Below are positions 1-11,339 of a stretch of DNA of 64,000 bases, in pieces; position 1 is the stretch's first letter, and each line of letters starts with the position of its first letter. The translations under genes were made by a program, and so were the position numbers. Origin of the DNA: Ursus arctos. Taxonomy: Eukaryota > Chordata > Mammalia > Carnivora > Ursidae. Where the stretch lies: NCBI RefSeq assembly GCF_023065955.2, contig NW_026622874.1:29587772-29651771 (forward strand), in the 5' to 3' direction. Under the pieces are notes generated by a model that searched no databases, was not told the origin of the DNA, and was given only the letters and a program-made list of their open reading frames with translations.

Positions 1-1330
1 ACTTTTAAAAAAGTTGGAAAAAATTGATAATTTCATTGGGATTCCATTGAATGGAAAGATCAATTTGTAACAAGTTGATACTTTTAGAATGTTAAGTCTT
101 CTAATGCATGAACATGCTACGTCTTTTCATTTCTTTAGATCTCTTTACTGCATCTTTTGCCTTCATCTCTTTTGTCTGATGTTAATGTAGCTACTTCAGT
201 TTTCTCCTGGATGTGTCTGTGTGATAGATTATAATCATTTTAGGGGCACCTGGGTGGCTTAGTTGGTTAAACGTCTGTCTTTGGCTCAGGTCATGATCTC
301 AGGGTCCTTGGATCAAGCCCCACATCGGGCTCCCTGCTCAGCGGGGAGTCTGCTTCTCCCTCTGACTGCTGCTCCCCCTGCTCGTGATCTCTATCTCTTT
401 CTCTCAAATAAATAAATAAAATCTTTTAAAAAGAAACAGATTATTGTTTTACTTCCTGTCTTTCTTTAATGCATCTTTATATTCAGTTATGTCCTATGTC
501 AATTCTGCTGCAAAGACCTTAAAATACACTACTCATCTATATCCCTCTAAACTCTTATGTATTGTTATCATGTGTCTTAATTCTATCAAACAATTTTGTA
601 GTTTTATAAATTCATTGATTGGACCTTCCGCTGTCTTTACTCTTCTTGCATCTCAGTCTTTCTCTCTGGGATACTTTTTCTTTTGTCTTTGGAAAGTCTT
701 TTAGTGAGGGTCTGTGGTGGTAAGCTCCCCCAGTATTTACTTGTTTTAAAATGTCTTCATTTTGCCGTCAACCTTGAAAGACACTTTCTCTGGGAGTAGA
801 ATGCGCAGGACGTCAAGGCTACCATTCTGCTGTCTACTGATTTCTATTATTACTGCTGAGAATAGCAGTCCTCTTTTGAAGGAATTTTTTTTTCCTGCTT
901 TAAAATTTTTCTCTTTAATCTGACGTTCTGCACTATGAACCATCTGATTATAGATTTCTATTTAAACTGTCTAGACTGTCGATTTTCTTGAATTGTAAGA
1001 TTGGTTCTTTTCAGCAGTTCTGGGAAGTTTTCAGCCATAATTTTTTCAGATATTGCCTTTCCTCCTGAATCATCACTTAAATATATATTAGCCCTTCTGT
1101 TAATCCCCCATGTTCCTTATATTCTTTTTTCCATTTCTTTATTTCTTTGTGCTATGTTGTGAATACTTTCTGCTGTTTTAGTTCAATAGTTATTTCTCCA
1201 GCTTATCTAAAGTCTTTTCAGATAATGTCTCTGCTCTCCATTTCTATTGGCCCTCTTTCGTAGTACCCTTTTTCCTTATATACTTGCCTGTTTCTTACCT
1301 TGAGCTACTCATTTTCCTTGGAAAAGTGTG
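1..1330 (-). mobile_element. Old antisense LINE-1/HAL1 relic
   Basis: Bases 1-160 read as the reverse complement of LINE-1 ORF2 (wording like 'gggattccattgaatg...gatcaatttg' and 'catgaacatg'). From about 690 the text resembles antisense HAL1/LINE-1 ('aaaatgtcttcattttg', 'gggaagttttcagccat'). It is heavily diverged with no long open frame. A CAN-SINE at 243-436 interrupts it. Family names are from memory, and the region may be two adjoining elements. Confidence 0.6.
243..436 (+). mobile_element. CAN-SINE (tRNA-derived, carnivore)
   Basis: It starts 'ggggcacctgggtggctta', continues through the tRNA-related A/B-box region and ends with a CT-rich stretch and (AAATA)n AAAATCTTT tail. This is a full-length sense copy inserted in the LINE relic. 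I see no clear target duplication. Confidence 0.9.
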
Positions 1331-1339
1331 TGTGGGAAT

Positions 1340-2927
1340 TCTCTGAAGAAGAATTTCTCTAGAGAAGGTTTGGATTTGCTTCTACTAGGTAGAGAAAAAG
1401 TCAAGGAAGAGGTAGTGAGTGTGGAAGATGGAGGTTGCAGTGTTTCATAGGGTGGCCAGGGGAGCTCTCACTAAGAAGTTGGCACTTGAGCAGAGACCTA
1501 AAGGAAGGACCACCAACTTCGTGAGCCTCTGAAAGAAGAGCATTACCAGCAGAGAGGACAGCAAGCAAGGCCTGAAGTGAGAGCGTTCATGAGTATGAGG
1601 TCACTGTGACTATCAGTAGGGGGAGCTGAGTCGGAGATGCTGTAAGGTGGATGGAGTGGGCTGCAGATCATTTAGGGCCTGTGAGTCCTTTCTAAGGACT
1701 TTAGCACAGGCCATTAGCATTTCTTAATTGAAATATATTTGACATATAACACTGTGTACAGCCTGTTGATATGATACACTTATATATTGTAATATGATTG
1801 CCATTGTAGTGATAATTAGTACCCCATCACATTGCGTAATTATCATTTCTTAATTTCAATGGTTGGAATAATTGAGTTCTGGAGTCTTAGCAAGTTTGAT
1901 GATTATCATACAGTATTGTCCATATTCACTATACATTAGATCTCTAGGACTTACTGCTTGTAAGTTTGTAACCTTAAGCAACATCTGTCTTATCCCCCCA
2001 TCCCAAGTCAGCTAGAGAAAGACATATACTGTATGATATCACTTACTCGTGGAATCTGAAAAGGCCAAACTTATGAAAACAAAGAGTAAAATGGTGGTTA
2101 CCAGGGTTGGGGGCTGGTGGACAGAGGACATTAGCATACTTGTTCTAAAAGAGTCTCTCTGACTTAGATGTATTGAGACTAGATTGTAGGGACATAAGAG
2201 CAGAAGTAGGGAAAAACATTTAGGAGGTGACTATAAATACTCCAATTAGAAAATACTATGGTTATCTGAACCCAGGGAGCAGTGGAGATAGCAGGGAGAA
2301 GTGGTAATATTCTGGATATATTTTAAAGGCAAAGCTGACAGATTTACTGACAAATTATTCATAGAGTATAAGAGAAAGAAAGGATGATTCAGGGTTTTTG
2401 GCTTCAACAAATTTACTTGGAATGGGTAAGACTCTGGGAGGCTTATTTCTTGAAGATCAGGAGTTCAGTTCTGACCAAATAAAGTTTACGGTGTCAGACA
2501 TCCAAGTGGAGGTGGCAAGGAGTTGGAGTTTAATGAGCAGATCTAGATGAAGTTGTACCTATGAGGGCCATCAGTTCGTAGATGGTATTTAAAGTCATGA
2601 GACTGGATGAGTCACCTAGGGCGAGAGAATAAATGAGAAGATTCAGGGAATGATGAAATGAGAAATAACCAGCAAAACAGCCTGATAAGCAGCAGCCAGT
2701 GAGGTAGGAGATAAGTCCCGAGAGTTTTGTAGGAAGATGGCTGCATTCCGCTCTGTGAGATACCTCACCGTGTTTGAATTCTCCAAGACATGCGGACTCG
2801 TAACTTGCCTTTGCATTTAGCAAAATGAAGTCACTGATGACCTGCACGAGAGCAGTTTTACTGGAGTGCAAGACTGACTGGAAAAACAGGAGAAATATCA
2901 GAGACAGTAAATGTAGAAAGTGTTTTT
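1340..2927 (+). mobile_element. Ancient dispersed repeat, split by LINE-1
   Basis: Phrases such as 'gatcatttagggcctg', 'ctggatatattttaaaggca', 'gacatccaagtggaggtgg' and 'gtagatggtatttaaagtca' recur across mammalian genomes and keep the usual order here. I recognise the wording but cannot name the family reliably. It is split by a LINE-1 at 1721-2128 and ended by another at 2945-3510. No functional frame is visible. Confidence 0.5.
1721..2128 (-). mobile_element. 5'-inverted (twin-primed) LINE-1 3' fragment
   Basis: Bases 1721 to about 2008 are the reverse complement of a LINE-1 3' UTR. Bases from about 2009 to 2128 are the same UTR's upstream part in sense orientation ('gtatgatatcacttactcgtgg', 'aaatggtggttaccaggg'). 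A 9-bp direct repeat CATTAGCAT flanks the whole block (1712-1720 and 2129-2137). Opposed halves between target duplications are the signature of twin priming. Confidence 0.7.
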
Positions 2928-2944
2928 AAAGGAGTTCTGCTTTA

Positions 2945-3510
2945 CAACATAAGTCAGTCAGAGAAAAACAAATATCATATGATTTCACTCGTGTGGAATT
3001 TAAGAAACAAAACAAAGGATCATATGGGGGGGAAAAGGGAGAGGCAAACCAAGAAACACTCGTAACTATAAAGAACAGACTGATGGGGACACCCGGGTTG
3101 CTCAGCCTGTTAAGCATCTGCCTTTGGCTCAGGTCATGATCTCAGGGTCCTGGGATCGAGTCCCAAGTCAGGCTCCCTGCTAAGCAGGGATGCTGCTTCT
3201 CCCTCTTCCTCTGCCTCCCCTCCCCCCACCCGTGACTTGTGCTCACTCAGTCTCTTCTCTCTCTTTCTCTCTCACAAATAAATAAATAAAATCTTTGAAA
3301 GAAAAAAAAGAACTGATGGTTACCAGGGAGTAGGTGGGGGTGGGTGGAGGTGGGTTGAACAGGTGATGGGGATTAAGGAGGGGACTTGCTGTGATGAGCA
3401 CTGGGTGACATATGGAAGTGTTGAATCACTAATTGTACACCTGAAACTAATATTACACTAAATGTTAACTAACTGAAATTTAAATAAAAACTAATAAATA
3501 AATAAATAAT
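2945..3510 (+). mobile_element. 5'-truncated LINE-1 3' end with perfect TSD
   Basis: This is a carnivore-type LINE-1 3' UTR with 'gatgagcactgggtgacata', 'cacctgaaactaatattaca' and an AT-rich tail. It is flanked by a perfect 17-bp target duplication, AAAGGAGTTCTGCTTTA (2928-2944 and 3511-3527). A CAN-SINE is nested inside. Confidence 0.9.
3084..3309 (+). mobile_element. CAN-SINE nested in LINE-1
   Basis: The sequence runs from 'ggggacacccgggttgctcag' to the tail AAATAAATAAATAAAATCTTT. It is flanked by an imperfect duplication (aagaacagactgatgg / aagaactgatgg), so it inserted after the host LINE-1. Confidence 0.88.
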
Positions 3511-3527
3511 AAAGGAGTTCTGCTTTA

Positions 3528-4331
3528 AAGAGCAAAGAATTGAGATTGTACTGCTAAATATGTTGTCTGGTTGCTTTTTGTTTTTATCATGAGAGGAATT
3601 TAAAGAAACATAGAAATGCCATTAGGCTAGGGAAATAGAGGACTGTCAGTTAAGATACTTGAGTAAAGCGGTGTTTATACATATGGTGTCTGGCATATAC
3701 ATAAAAATGCTTTTTTAAGAGTAGCTCTAATTAAAGGTAACATTATTCTACAGTTTTCCTTCTTGTGTACTTTGGCAAATTGGAGGGTTGGGGTTGTGCT
3801 GTCTTAATAAAATGAATTGGGAGCTTTCTCTTTCTATGCTCTGAAATGGTGAATAGCTATGACATCAAAATTTTCTGTCTCCTAAGATACTGCTTAAAAG
3901 ATGTTATAAGTCCATCTGAATCTGGAACTTTCTCCAGGGATAATATTTTGAGAGTATTTCCAATTACTTACATGGATGTCGCCCTATCAAAGTTTTCTGC
4001 CTCTTCTTGAGCCAGTTTTGATAATAGTTTCCATTTAATTGGCTTCTCAGATTCATTAGTAACAATATAGAGAAACATTATAATTTTTGATATTGTTGTG
4101 TTTGAAATTTTATCTTTATTTTTATTTTTTTCTTACTGTTTGTGATTATATCCCCCTTTTCTTAATTAGACTTTGCAGAAGCATGGCTTTCTTATCTTTT
4201 TTAAGTGCTTGGAACACTTATTTTTATTCTTGTTTAATAATGAAAGCACTTAAAGCTATTAATTTCCCCCTTAGTGCAGATTGCCTACTTTCCATAAATT
4301 ATGTCTTCTAGTGCTCTCATTGCCCTTAACT
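3528..4331. other. Intron sequence, nothing recognised
   Basis: AT-rich intronic sequence without a long frame, clear repeat or splice-site pair that I can support. Confidence 0.6.
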
Positions 4332-4349
4332 TGAAATGCATTTTTAAAA

Positions 4350-4532
4350 AATATTGTATTTATTTATTTGAGAGAGACAGAGATAGAGAGAGCACAAGAG
4401 GGAAGGAGGGGGAGAAGCATACTCCCCGCTGACCAGGGAGCCCGATGTGATGCCGGACTCCATCCCAGGACCCTGGGATTATGACCTGAGCCGAAGGCAG
4501 ATGCTTAACCAACTAAGCCACCCAGGTGTCTC
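4350..4532 (-). mobile_element. CAN-SINE, antisense
   Basis: It reads as a reverse-complement CAN-SINE ending 'aagccacccaggtgtc'. It is flanked by an 18-bp target duplication with one mismatch, TGAAATGCATTTTTAAAA (4332-4349) and TGAAGTGCATTTTTAAAA (4533-4550). Confidence 0.92.
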
Positions 4533-4659
4533 TGAAGTGCATTTTTAAAAGTCAGGTTTATTGTGGTATAACTTATTTACAGAAACCTTTCTAGGTATAC
4601 TGGTCAGTGAGTTCTGATAAATGTCTGTAATTGTGTAACCACCACCACAAATGAGATAT

Positions 4660-4703
4660 AGGACATTTTCCTCACCTCACTTTTGGGGTGAGGAAAATGT
4701 CCT
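4660..4703. repeat. Perfect 17-bp-arm inverted repeat
   Basis: Left arm AGGACATTTTCCTCACC (4660-4676) is exactly complementary to right arm GGTGAGGAAAATGTCCT (4687-4703), with a 10-nt loop. It sits inside the antisense LINE-1, where family members usually do not have the second arm. Confidence 0.95.
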
Positions 4704-5879
4704 GTATTCCTTCAGGCTCCTCTGTAGTCAGTCCTTTCCCCAGCCTCTAACAACCACCAATCTGATTTCTGTTCCTGTAATTTTGCCTTTCTAGAATATA
4801 AATGAAACCGTACAGTATGTAGCCTTTTGGGTGTGACTTCCTTTACTTCGAGTAACTCGTTGATATTTATCCATGTTGTTGCATTAAGCAGTAATTCATT
4901 CCTTTTTATTGCTAAGTAGTATCTTAGTGTACGGACATGCCACGGTTTGTTTATTCATTCACAAGTTCATGGACACTTGGATTGTTTCCAGTTTTTGATA
5001 TTATAAATCAAGCTACTATTGTACAGGTCTTTTGGAAACATTTCTTGGGTCAGTACCTAGGAGCTGAATTGCTGTGTTGTATGGTAAATGTATTATTAAC
5101 TTGGAAAGACAAACTTTTCCATAATGACTATACCATTTTACATACTCACCAGCCATGTACAAGAGTTCTAGTTCTCCGACTTTGCTAGCATTTTCTATTA
5201 TATGACTTCATAATTTTAGCCATTTTAATAGGTGTATCGTGATATCTCACCATGGTTTTAATTTGCATTTCCCTAATGACTAATGATATTGAGTATCTTA
5301 CAGGCTTGTCATCTATATCTCATTGGTGAAGTGCTTATTCTAATCTTTTATGCATTTTTTTTTTTGGTTGTCTTCTAGTTACTGAGTTCTTTATGTATTC
5401 TGGATATAAATACTTTATTAGCTGTGTATTTTGCAGGTATTTCCTACTAGTAAGTGCCTTTACTACAGGATCTTCTGGAGAGTGAATTTTTCTTTTTTTT
5501 TTTACTTTGATGAAATTTAGTGGTTTTTTTTTTTCCTCTTTTAGGGTGTGTTTTTTGTGTTTTACATAGGACATCTTTACTGAACCCAAGGTCACAAAAT
5601 TTTGCCATGTCTTTTCTTCTAGAAGTTTTATGGTTGTGGTTTTATATTCAACTCTGTGTGATTCATTTTGAGTTGACTGTCGTATGTAGTACAAGGTAGG
5701 AATTGAGGTGTATTTAGATAGCCAGTTGTGCCAGCACCATTTGTTGAAAAGACTGTCCTTTCTTCCTAGAATTACATTAGCATATTTGTTGAAAATCATT
5801 TGACCATATCTGTATAAGTCTGTTTCTGAGTTCTGTTGTTTCTTTGATCTAGGTGTCTCTCCTTAAGTGAATAGCACAC

Positions 5880-5983
5880 TTATTTATTTTTTTTAAGTAA
5901 TTTCTACACCCAGCGTGGGCCTCCAACTCACAACCCCGAGATCAAGAGTCACGCGCTCTGACTGAGCCAGCCAGTGCCTCAGT
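5880..5983 (-). mobile_element. Short older CAN-SINE relic, antisense
   Basis: The segment has 'aaccccgagatcaagagtca' and 'gactgagccagccagtgcc', the reverse complement of the SINE tRNA-related head. It is truncated and more diverged than the other copies, and nested in the LINE-1. Confidence 0.7.
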
Positions 5984-6444
5984 AGCACACTATCTTGATA
6001 ACTGTAGCTTTGTAGTAAGTCTTGGAATCAGATGGTGTGAGTCCTCTACCTTTGTATCTATCAAAATTACTTTGGATGTTCTAGGTCTTTTGCCTTTTCA
6101 TACAAAGTTTAGAATCAGTTTGTCAGCTTCTCCAAAAAACTTGCTAGCATTTTGATTGGTATTTGTATCTATAGATCAATTTGGAAAGAATTGACATCCT
6201 AATAGTACTGAGTTTTCTGATCCATGAACATGGTATATCTCTCCATTTATTTAGGTCTTCCCCAGTTTCTCATCAGCAGTTTTTAGTGTTCAGCGTACAG
6301 CTCTTGTACACATTCTGTTAGATTTATTCCTAAGTATTTAATGGTTGTTAGCAGTATTATAAATGATTGGGTTTTTTTTAATTTCCAGGAGAGCAATTTT
6401 GATTTCTTTGACCCTGAAATTAATTTTTTTCTTCTTTATGCATA

Positions 6445-6735
6445 TACTTTTTCCAGTTTTATTGAGATGTAATTGACACACATCAGTGTATAAGTTTAAG
6501 GAATACAGCATAATGGTTTGATTTACATTTATTGTGAAATGACTGCTGCAGTGGGCTTAGTTAGCTTCTATCATCTCATATAGATACAATAAAAACAAAA
6601 AAATTTTTCTTATGATGAGAACTGTTATGATTTTACTCTCTTAACTTTCCTGTACATCACACAGCAGTGTTTACTATAGACACCATGTCGTACTTTACAT
6701 CCCTAGTACTTATTTATTTTGTAACTCGAAATTTC
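6445..6735 (-). mobile_element. Antisense LINE-1 3' UTR fragment
   Basis: 'ttttattgagatgtaattga' through 'gtttactatagacaccatg' is the reverse complement of an old LINE-1 3' end. Confidence 0.75.
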
Positions 6736-6860
6736 TATTTTTGAAGTGATTAGTTTTTTGTATTCATGGAATTTTTGTTGTTGCCAACCTTTTGTTATTA
6801 ATTTCTAATTTTAAAGTTTCTTTGTGGCCCAGTATAGGATCACTTCTTATAAATGCAGTT

Positions 6861-7192
6861 GACCCTTGAACAATATGTATTTGAACTGTGTGGGTCCACT
6901 TATACATGGATTTTTTTTTTAATAAATACAGTACAATACGGCAAATGTATTTTCCTTATGATTTTCTTAGTAACACTTTCCTTTCTCTGGCTTAATTTAT
7001 TGTAAGTATGTTATACATATAACCTACGAAATACGTGTTAACCAAGTGTTTATGTTTAATTGGTAAGGCTTCCAGTCAGCAGTAGGCTATTAGTAATTAA
7101 ATTTGGGGGGAGTCCGAAGTTATATATGGATTTTTGACTGTGCAGGGAGACAGCAACCCAAACCCTGGGTAGCTCACGGGTGAACTATAGTT
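6861..7192. mobile_element. DNA-transposon fossil with degraded terminal repeats
   Basis: The segment starts 'cagttgacccttgaacaata' and ends 'cacgggtgaactata', which reads as a decayed inverted copy of the start. The interior ('cttccagtcagcagtaggct') matches a common mammalian nonautonomous element as I remember it. I cannot give the family. Confidence 0.6.
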
Positions 7193-7215
7193 CAAAGATT
7201 CAGCTATAGTTTGGA

Positions 7216-8400
7216 GGATTTGAAAAGAAAGTATATTTTCTATATAATTATATCAGGTATGTTATAAGTAACATATGTAGATAAATATATAGTCTATAAT
7301 GTGTTACATATTATGTGTTTGTATTTTGTTATATTGATATTGTATATTACTAATATCATTTCAATATAAAGCTATGTTGAATCTACTTTATTGATGATAG
7401 TACTCAAGTGTACGATCTTAAATTAGTTTTTTTCTCTTTTTGATCTGTGAAGTTTTGGGATTTATTAGCATTTCACACCAATTTGTGTCTAGCTGTTTAA
7501 AAATCTTAATGCTCTCTGGTTGCACAAATAGAACTCTTACTAATATGAAGGAATCCTGTCTCCTATTTTAAGCTTTTTGCCTCAGATTCTTGTGTGTCAT
7601 TGACATTGCTACTTGTTTATTTTTGTTTGCATGTATTTATTAGGTCTGCCAATTTTATTATCCTTAACCTTTTTCTGTCATTTAGGTTTCATCCTTTATA
7701 AATAGCGTCCAATTAGATTTACCTCCTTAGACTTAATCTAATCTAATCTAATCTAATCTAAGACATGACTTATTTGCATTTATTAATATACCTGAGGGTT
7801 TTTACTTCCTCCATCTTACTTTATGATGTTTTTATACATTCTTTTTGTTTTCTTTCTTCCATTCCTTCCCTTTGTTACCTTGATTGTTTTCTTTATTCTT
7901 TTATTCTCTAGTGAATTAAAAAGATTTTTACATGCTAATTAAACTTTTTTTTTTTTACTTTATCTTTCTCTATACTCGGTGTATATTAATCTAAGAGCCT
8001 GTGTATCTCTATTAAGAATGAAAAGTGTGGTCTTTGAAATGTCGCAAATGTTGGTAGGTCTGAATTCTCTTCTTTTCTTCTGCCCTTCACTCCCCTCTCC
8101 CCCTGTGTCTTACTAAAATAATCTGCAATTTAATGATCAGTTGTCTTCTTTTTTTATGCTATGCAGTGGTTTCTTCATTTGTAATAAATTTTCTCATAAT
8201 ACATGCACTCTACTTCACAGCCACATTAACAGTGACTTAAATGTTAAATGTTTTGATTTCACAGCTTACTAGTGTTCCTTCATTAAACCACATCTTCTCT
8301 TGAGTTTTTTATTCTTATTTATCTTTCCTGTAACTGTTTTCTTTGGTTAATTCTAATTGAAAAAAAAATATTTTTTAATATTTGTCTCTCTCACAAAGAA
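7216..8400. other. AT-rich intron, probable LINE remnants
   Basis: Very AT-rich sequence, some of it resembling antisense LINE-1/HAL1, without a supportable boundary. No gene is visible. Confidence 0.4.
7734..7761 (+). repeat. (TAATC)n pentanucleotide microsatellite
   Basis: 5.6 perfect copies of TAATC. Confidence 0.97.
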
Positions 8401-10140
8401 TTTTTTCGTGTGCCTGAAACCTGAGCGTATTGATTTTATCTAAATAGATGTGGTCAAATAACCGTTACTTCAGAGCCTAGATATATTTTTGAAAACATTG
8501 AAATAGAGCAGAGGAAAACAGTGCTCATGATAAAACCTTTACAAGATAATGGTGTGTTGATTTCAAATTTGAATTTGACTCCCAATTACCAAGAGTAATT
8601 CTTTTTCTTCTAAGGTTTCCTCCTTTTCCCTTTCCTTCCTTCCTTCCTCGCATCCCATCTTACCCACCACTGATTGATTTTTGAGTTTTGGTATTTCAAG
8701 AGCAATTGTGTCTTTTTCATTGCTACTTTTACTGGTATGTTGGTAGGTATTATATTTTCCACATGGAATCATACATTCCAAGTTTAAAGGAAATACTTTC
8801 ATTCTGAATGTTAAAAACCCAAAATGAAGGCCTAATATAGTATATTATTATTAAAGTAGTTAAAAACAGAATAACTTCATAGGAACAAAAATATTTTCTC
8901 ATGTGTTTATAGTTTTGTTTGGATTTTTTTTATACCTTACTAACATAAACATCCATTTTAGTTGGTGTTAATTTGTATTAATAGTTTATTATAGTCTTCT
9001 CTGAAGAAGTTGATTTATACAACCTGTCTGTTACAAAGTGAAAGATTATCTGTTTTGTATATTTTCAAAGACATAATTTTATTTTTGGCTTTATATCTCC
9101 TGAGAGCTCTGTTTTGTACCTTACCTAATACTAGGAGGAATGACAAGTTAAGCCTGAGAATTAGTTCTTTTAATCATCTTTTTCTTTGTGGGTTAGTACA
9201 ATGGAAACAGAAAATTTAGAGGGGTTACGTCTCTGACAGAGTACTTTTAAACATAACATTTTTCTGTACCTTAAAGATTATAAGTTTTTTGCTATGCTTT
9301 TCTGGAACACATCCCTGGTGGCCAGTGCCATTCTAGGGTAGAGGAGAAGCCCCTATTTAGGAACTGACCCAGAAAACAGTAATTCAGGACAGAGCTTCAG
9401 TTGAGCAGTGAGGTAAGCCAGCCTAGAGAGAGAAATTCAGACCAAATAGTGAAGAAAACCATGGTAGTGAGTGAGAAAGGGGGCTGTGTTTGGAGAGTTA
9501 GATTTTTCCTTTTTGTCAATATGAAAAATGGACCTGGTAAGAGTGTTTTGTAATAAGTCATGTCCTTGGAACAGAAACGAGCCGGATTTCATCATTGAAA
9601 TAGGATTGACATGCCATCTCTGGGGAACTTTGTGATGTGTTCTGTTGAGCTGATTTGAATTAACGAACCTTGAAATCAGTGTGTATTTACTGAGGGCATT
9701 TTAGATACCCAATACTGTGCTGAGTGACAGAAATCAGAAGATAACATGGTAAATTTATCGAAAATTTTTCTAACACTTTTTCTCAATTTTTTAAATGGCA
9801 AAATTCCTTTTACTTTTTAAAAATTATTAATACCGTTATCATAAATGTCTTGCACATGCCTTCTCGGTTGTCCCAAAAGGTTAAATGTCTCTTAATACAC
9901 AGAGCACTCTATAAGACATCATTTTGAATACTTATAAATACAAGACAGAGTCCTTAACTTCTGGGGCTGTTGGGCTGAGGATTTTATTCCTAAATATAAG
10001 CTAATTAACAGCATAAGGCAGGACAATTTAGGCAGTAAGACATAGGTAAATGGAAATGGCTTAAATATTTGAATAAAGAGAAAAGACTACGGCATTAAAC
10101 ACAATCACTTTTTTAAAAAACTGCTTTCTTTTGCACTTCA
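8401..10140. other. Intron sequence, nothing recognised
   Basis: Mixed intronic sequence with only short chance frames and no repeat I can name. A (TTCC)-rich patch lies near 8625-8650. Confidence 0.5.
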
Positions 10141-10239
10141 AAAACAGCATCTTTGTCTGCTTTTATTTCTTTATCCTTCACTCTTTCTTTAATACACTTG
10201 CATTTGGATCTGTTTCCCTATCACTTTTGCTTATTCACT

Positions 10240-10640
10240 TCAAATGTCACCAGTGTTCTTAATGCTAAATCCGGAGGCTTGTCTGCCTTTGTCATCTTTC
10301 CTTTTAGTGTATTTGGCACTGTCAGCCGTAATTACCCGTTCTCTTGGCTTCTTTGCACTGAACTTCTTTGCACTCATTTTTCCCACTGTTGGAACTGTAT
10401 CCTCTCTGGATTCTTCACTGCCACTTTTTTTCAGAATTGCATCTTTGAGTTGCATCTAGGTGCTTCCTCCTGTTCATTCTCTGCCGTTCTGACGGCGTCC
10501 CCTCACGTCAGTGTGGGCGTTCTCCAGCAATCTAGTCCTTCTCCCTGAGCTTCTGAACTGCTCTTCAGCATAGTAGCTTGTAGGGCTTGCAAAGTTCTTT
10601 GACTCTCAGGAGCTTTTTATTACTACAGACAATAAATGTC
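10240..10640 (-). pseudogene. Possible decayed coding sequence (unidentified)
   Basis: On the minus strand two overlapping frames read like a broken, lysine/serine-rich protein. From about 10600 to 10455 one frame gives ESQRTLQALQATMLKSSSEA, then after a stop DAVRTAENEQEEAPRC. From 10455 another frame gives MQLKDAILKKSGSEESREDT, then KMSAKKFSAKKPRERVITAD and KRKDDKGRQASGF before a stop. The charged composition differs from LINE-1 shadows nearby. I do not recognise the parent. It could equally be low-complexity intron, since there is no clear poly(A) tract and no target duplication. Confidence 0.3.
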
Positions 10641-10837
10641 ACCCCCACTTTTATTTTATTTTAAAATTATTTTTATGCCAATATGTTCATGTGTCAGAAT
10701 TCAAAAGCTGCAACAGGGCATATATCATAAAGTATTTCCACTTACTCTTCTGCCTTCCACTCCTTTGCGGAGTGGCAACCAATGTCTAATTTCTTATATT
10801 TTTTTCCTAAGATGTTTTATGTGAAAACAATTCTACA

Positions 10838-11033
10838 GGGTGTCTGGGTGGCTTAGTCAGTTAAGCATCCAGCTTGTGATTTGGGCTCAGATCATGATCT
10901 CCTGGGTCATGTACTTGAGCCATGTCAGGTTCTGCACTCAGCGGGGAGTCTGCTTAAGGTTCTCTTCCCTCTGCCCCTCCCGCGACTCACATACATTCTC
11001 TCTCTGTCAAATATTAAAAAAAAAAGAAAGAAA
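10838..11033 (+). mobile_element. CAN-SINE
   Basis: Sense copy from 'gggtgtctgggtggcttagt' to an A-rich (GAAA)n tail, flanked by the duplication GAAAACAATT (10823-10832 and 11034-11043). The head has an extended loop, typical of an older subfamily. Confidence 0.88.
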
Positions 11034-11059
11034 GAAAACAATTATGTATGAATCTTTAC

Positions 11060-11158
11060 TCCCATTTTACAGACAAATAAGTTGAGACTCAGGTTTCAGT
11101 AATTGGCTCAGATCAGAGATGGTAAGTGGCAGAGCCAGAATTCTGATGCAAGTCTTCC
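11060..11158 (-). mobile_element. MIR fragment, antisense
   Basis: 'cattttacagacaaataagt' and 'gtaagtggcagagccagaat' are the reverse complement of the MIR core and 3' region. Confidence 0.7.
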
Positions 11159-11339
11159 AGTTAAAAATCTGTTACATGTCAGATTCCAAATGCCTGGTAG
11201 ATTTTCCTCTTGGATTTCATATCTCTTCCTATTTCTGTCCTTCCTCTGAAATTAGCTTATCTCCCTAAACTCTCAGTCTTCATAAATGTAATCAACATTC
11301 TCTGGTCATCAGGTTTGAAATTTTGTAATAATTATTGAA

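Larger units (their letters stand above)
4551..6420 (-). mobile_element. Antisense LINE-1 with ORF2 relic
   Basis: This is a long reverse-complement LINE-1 (L1M-type) covering the 3' UTR side and the C-terminal ORF2. The minus-strand frame at 5335-5799 keeps ORF2-like words (FNKWCWHNWLSKY, IKLLEEKTWQNF) but is interrupted on both sides. A short SINE relic lies at about 5880-5983. It is not capable of retrotransposition. Confidence 0.85.

Noticed and set aside
1610..1630. Second CTCF-like core (agtagggggagctg)
   Set aside because: It matches only the central G-run, lacks the CCA part, and lies in an old repeat.
10153..10548. 131-codon + strand frame
   Set aside because: Pyrimidine-rich shadow of the minus-strand lysine-rich sequence. 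Its hydrophobic look comes from the complementary composition.
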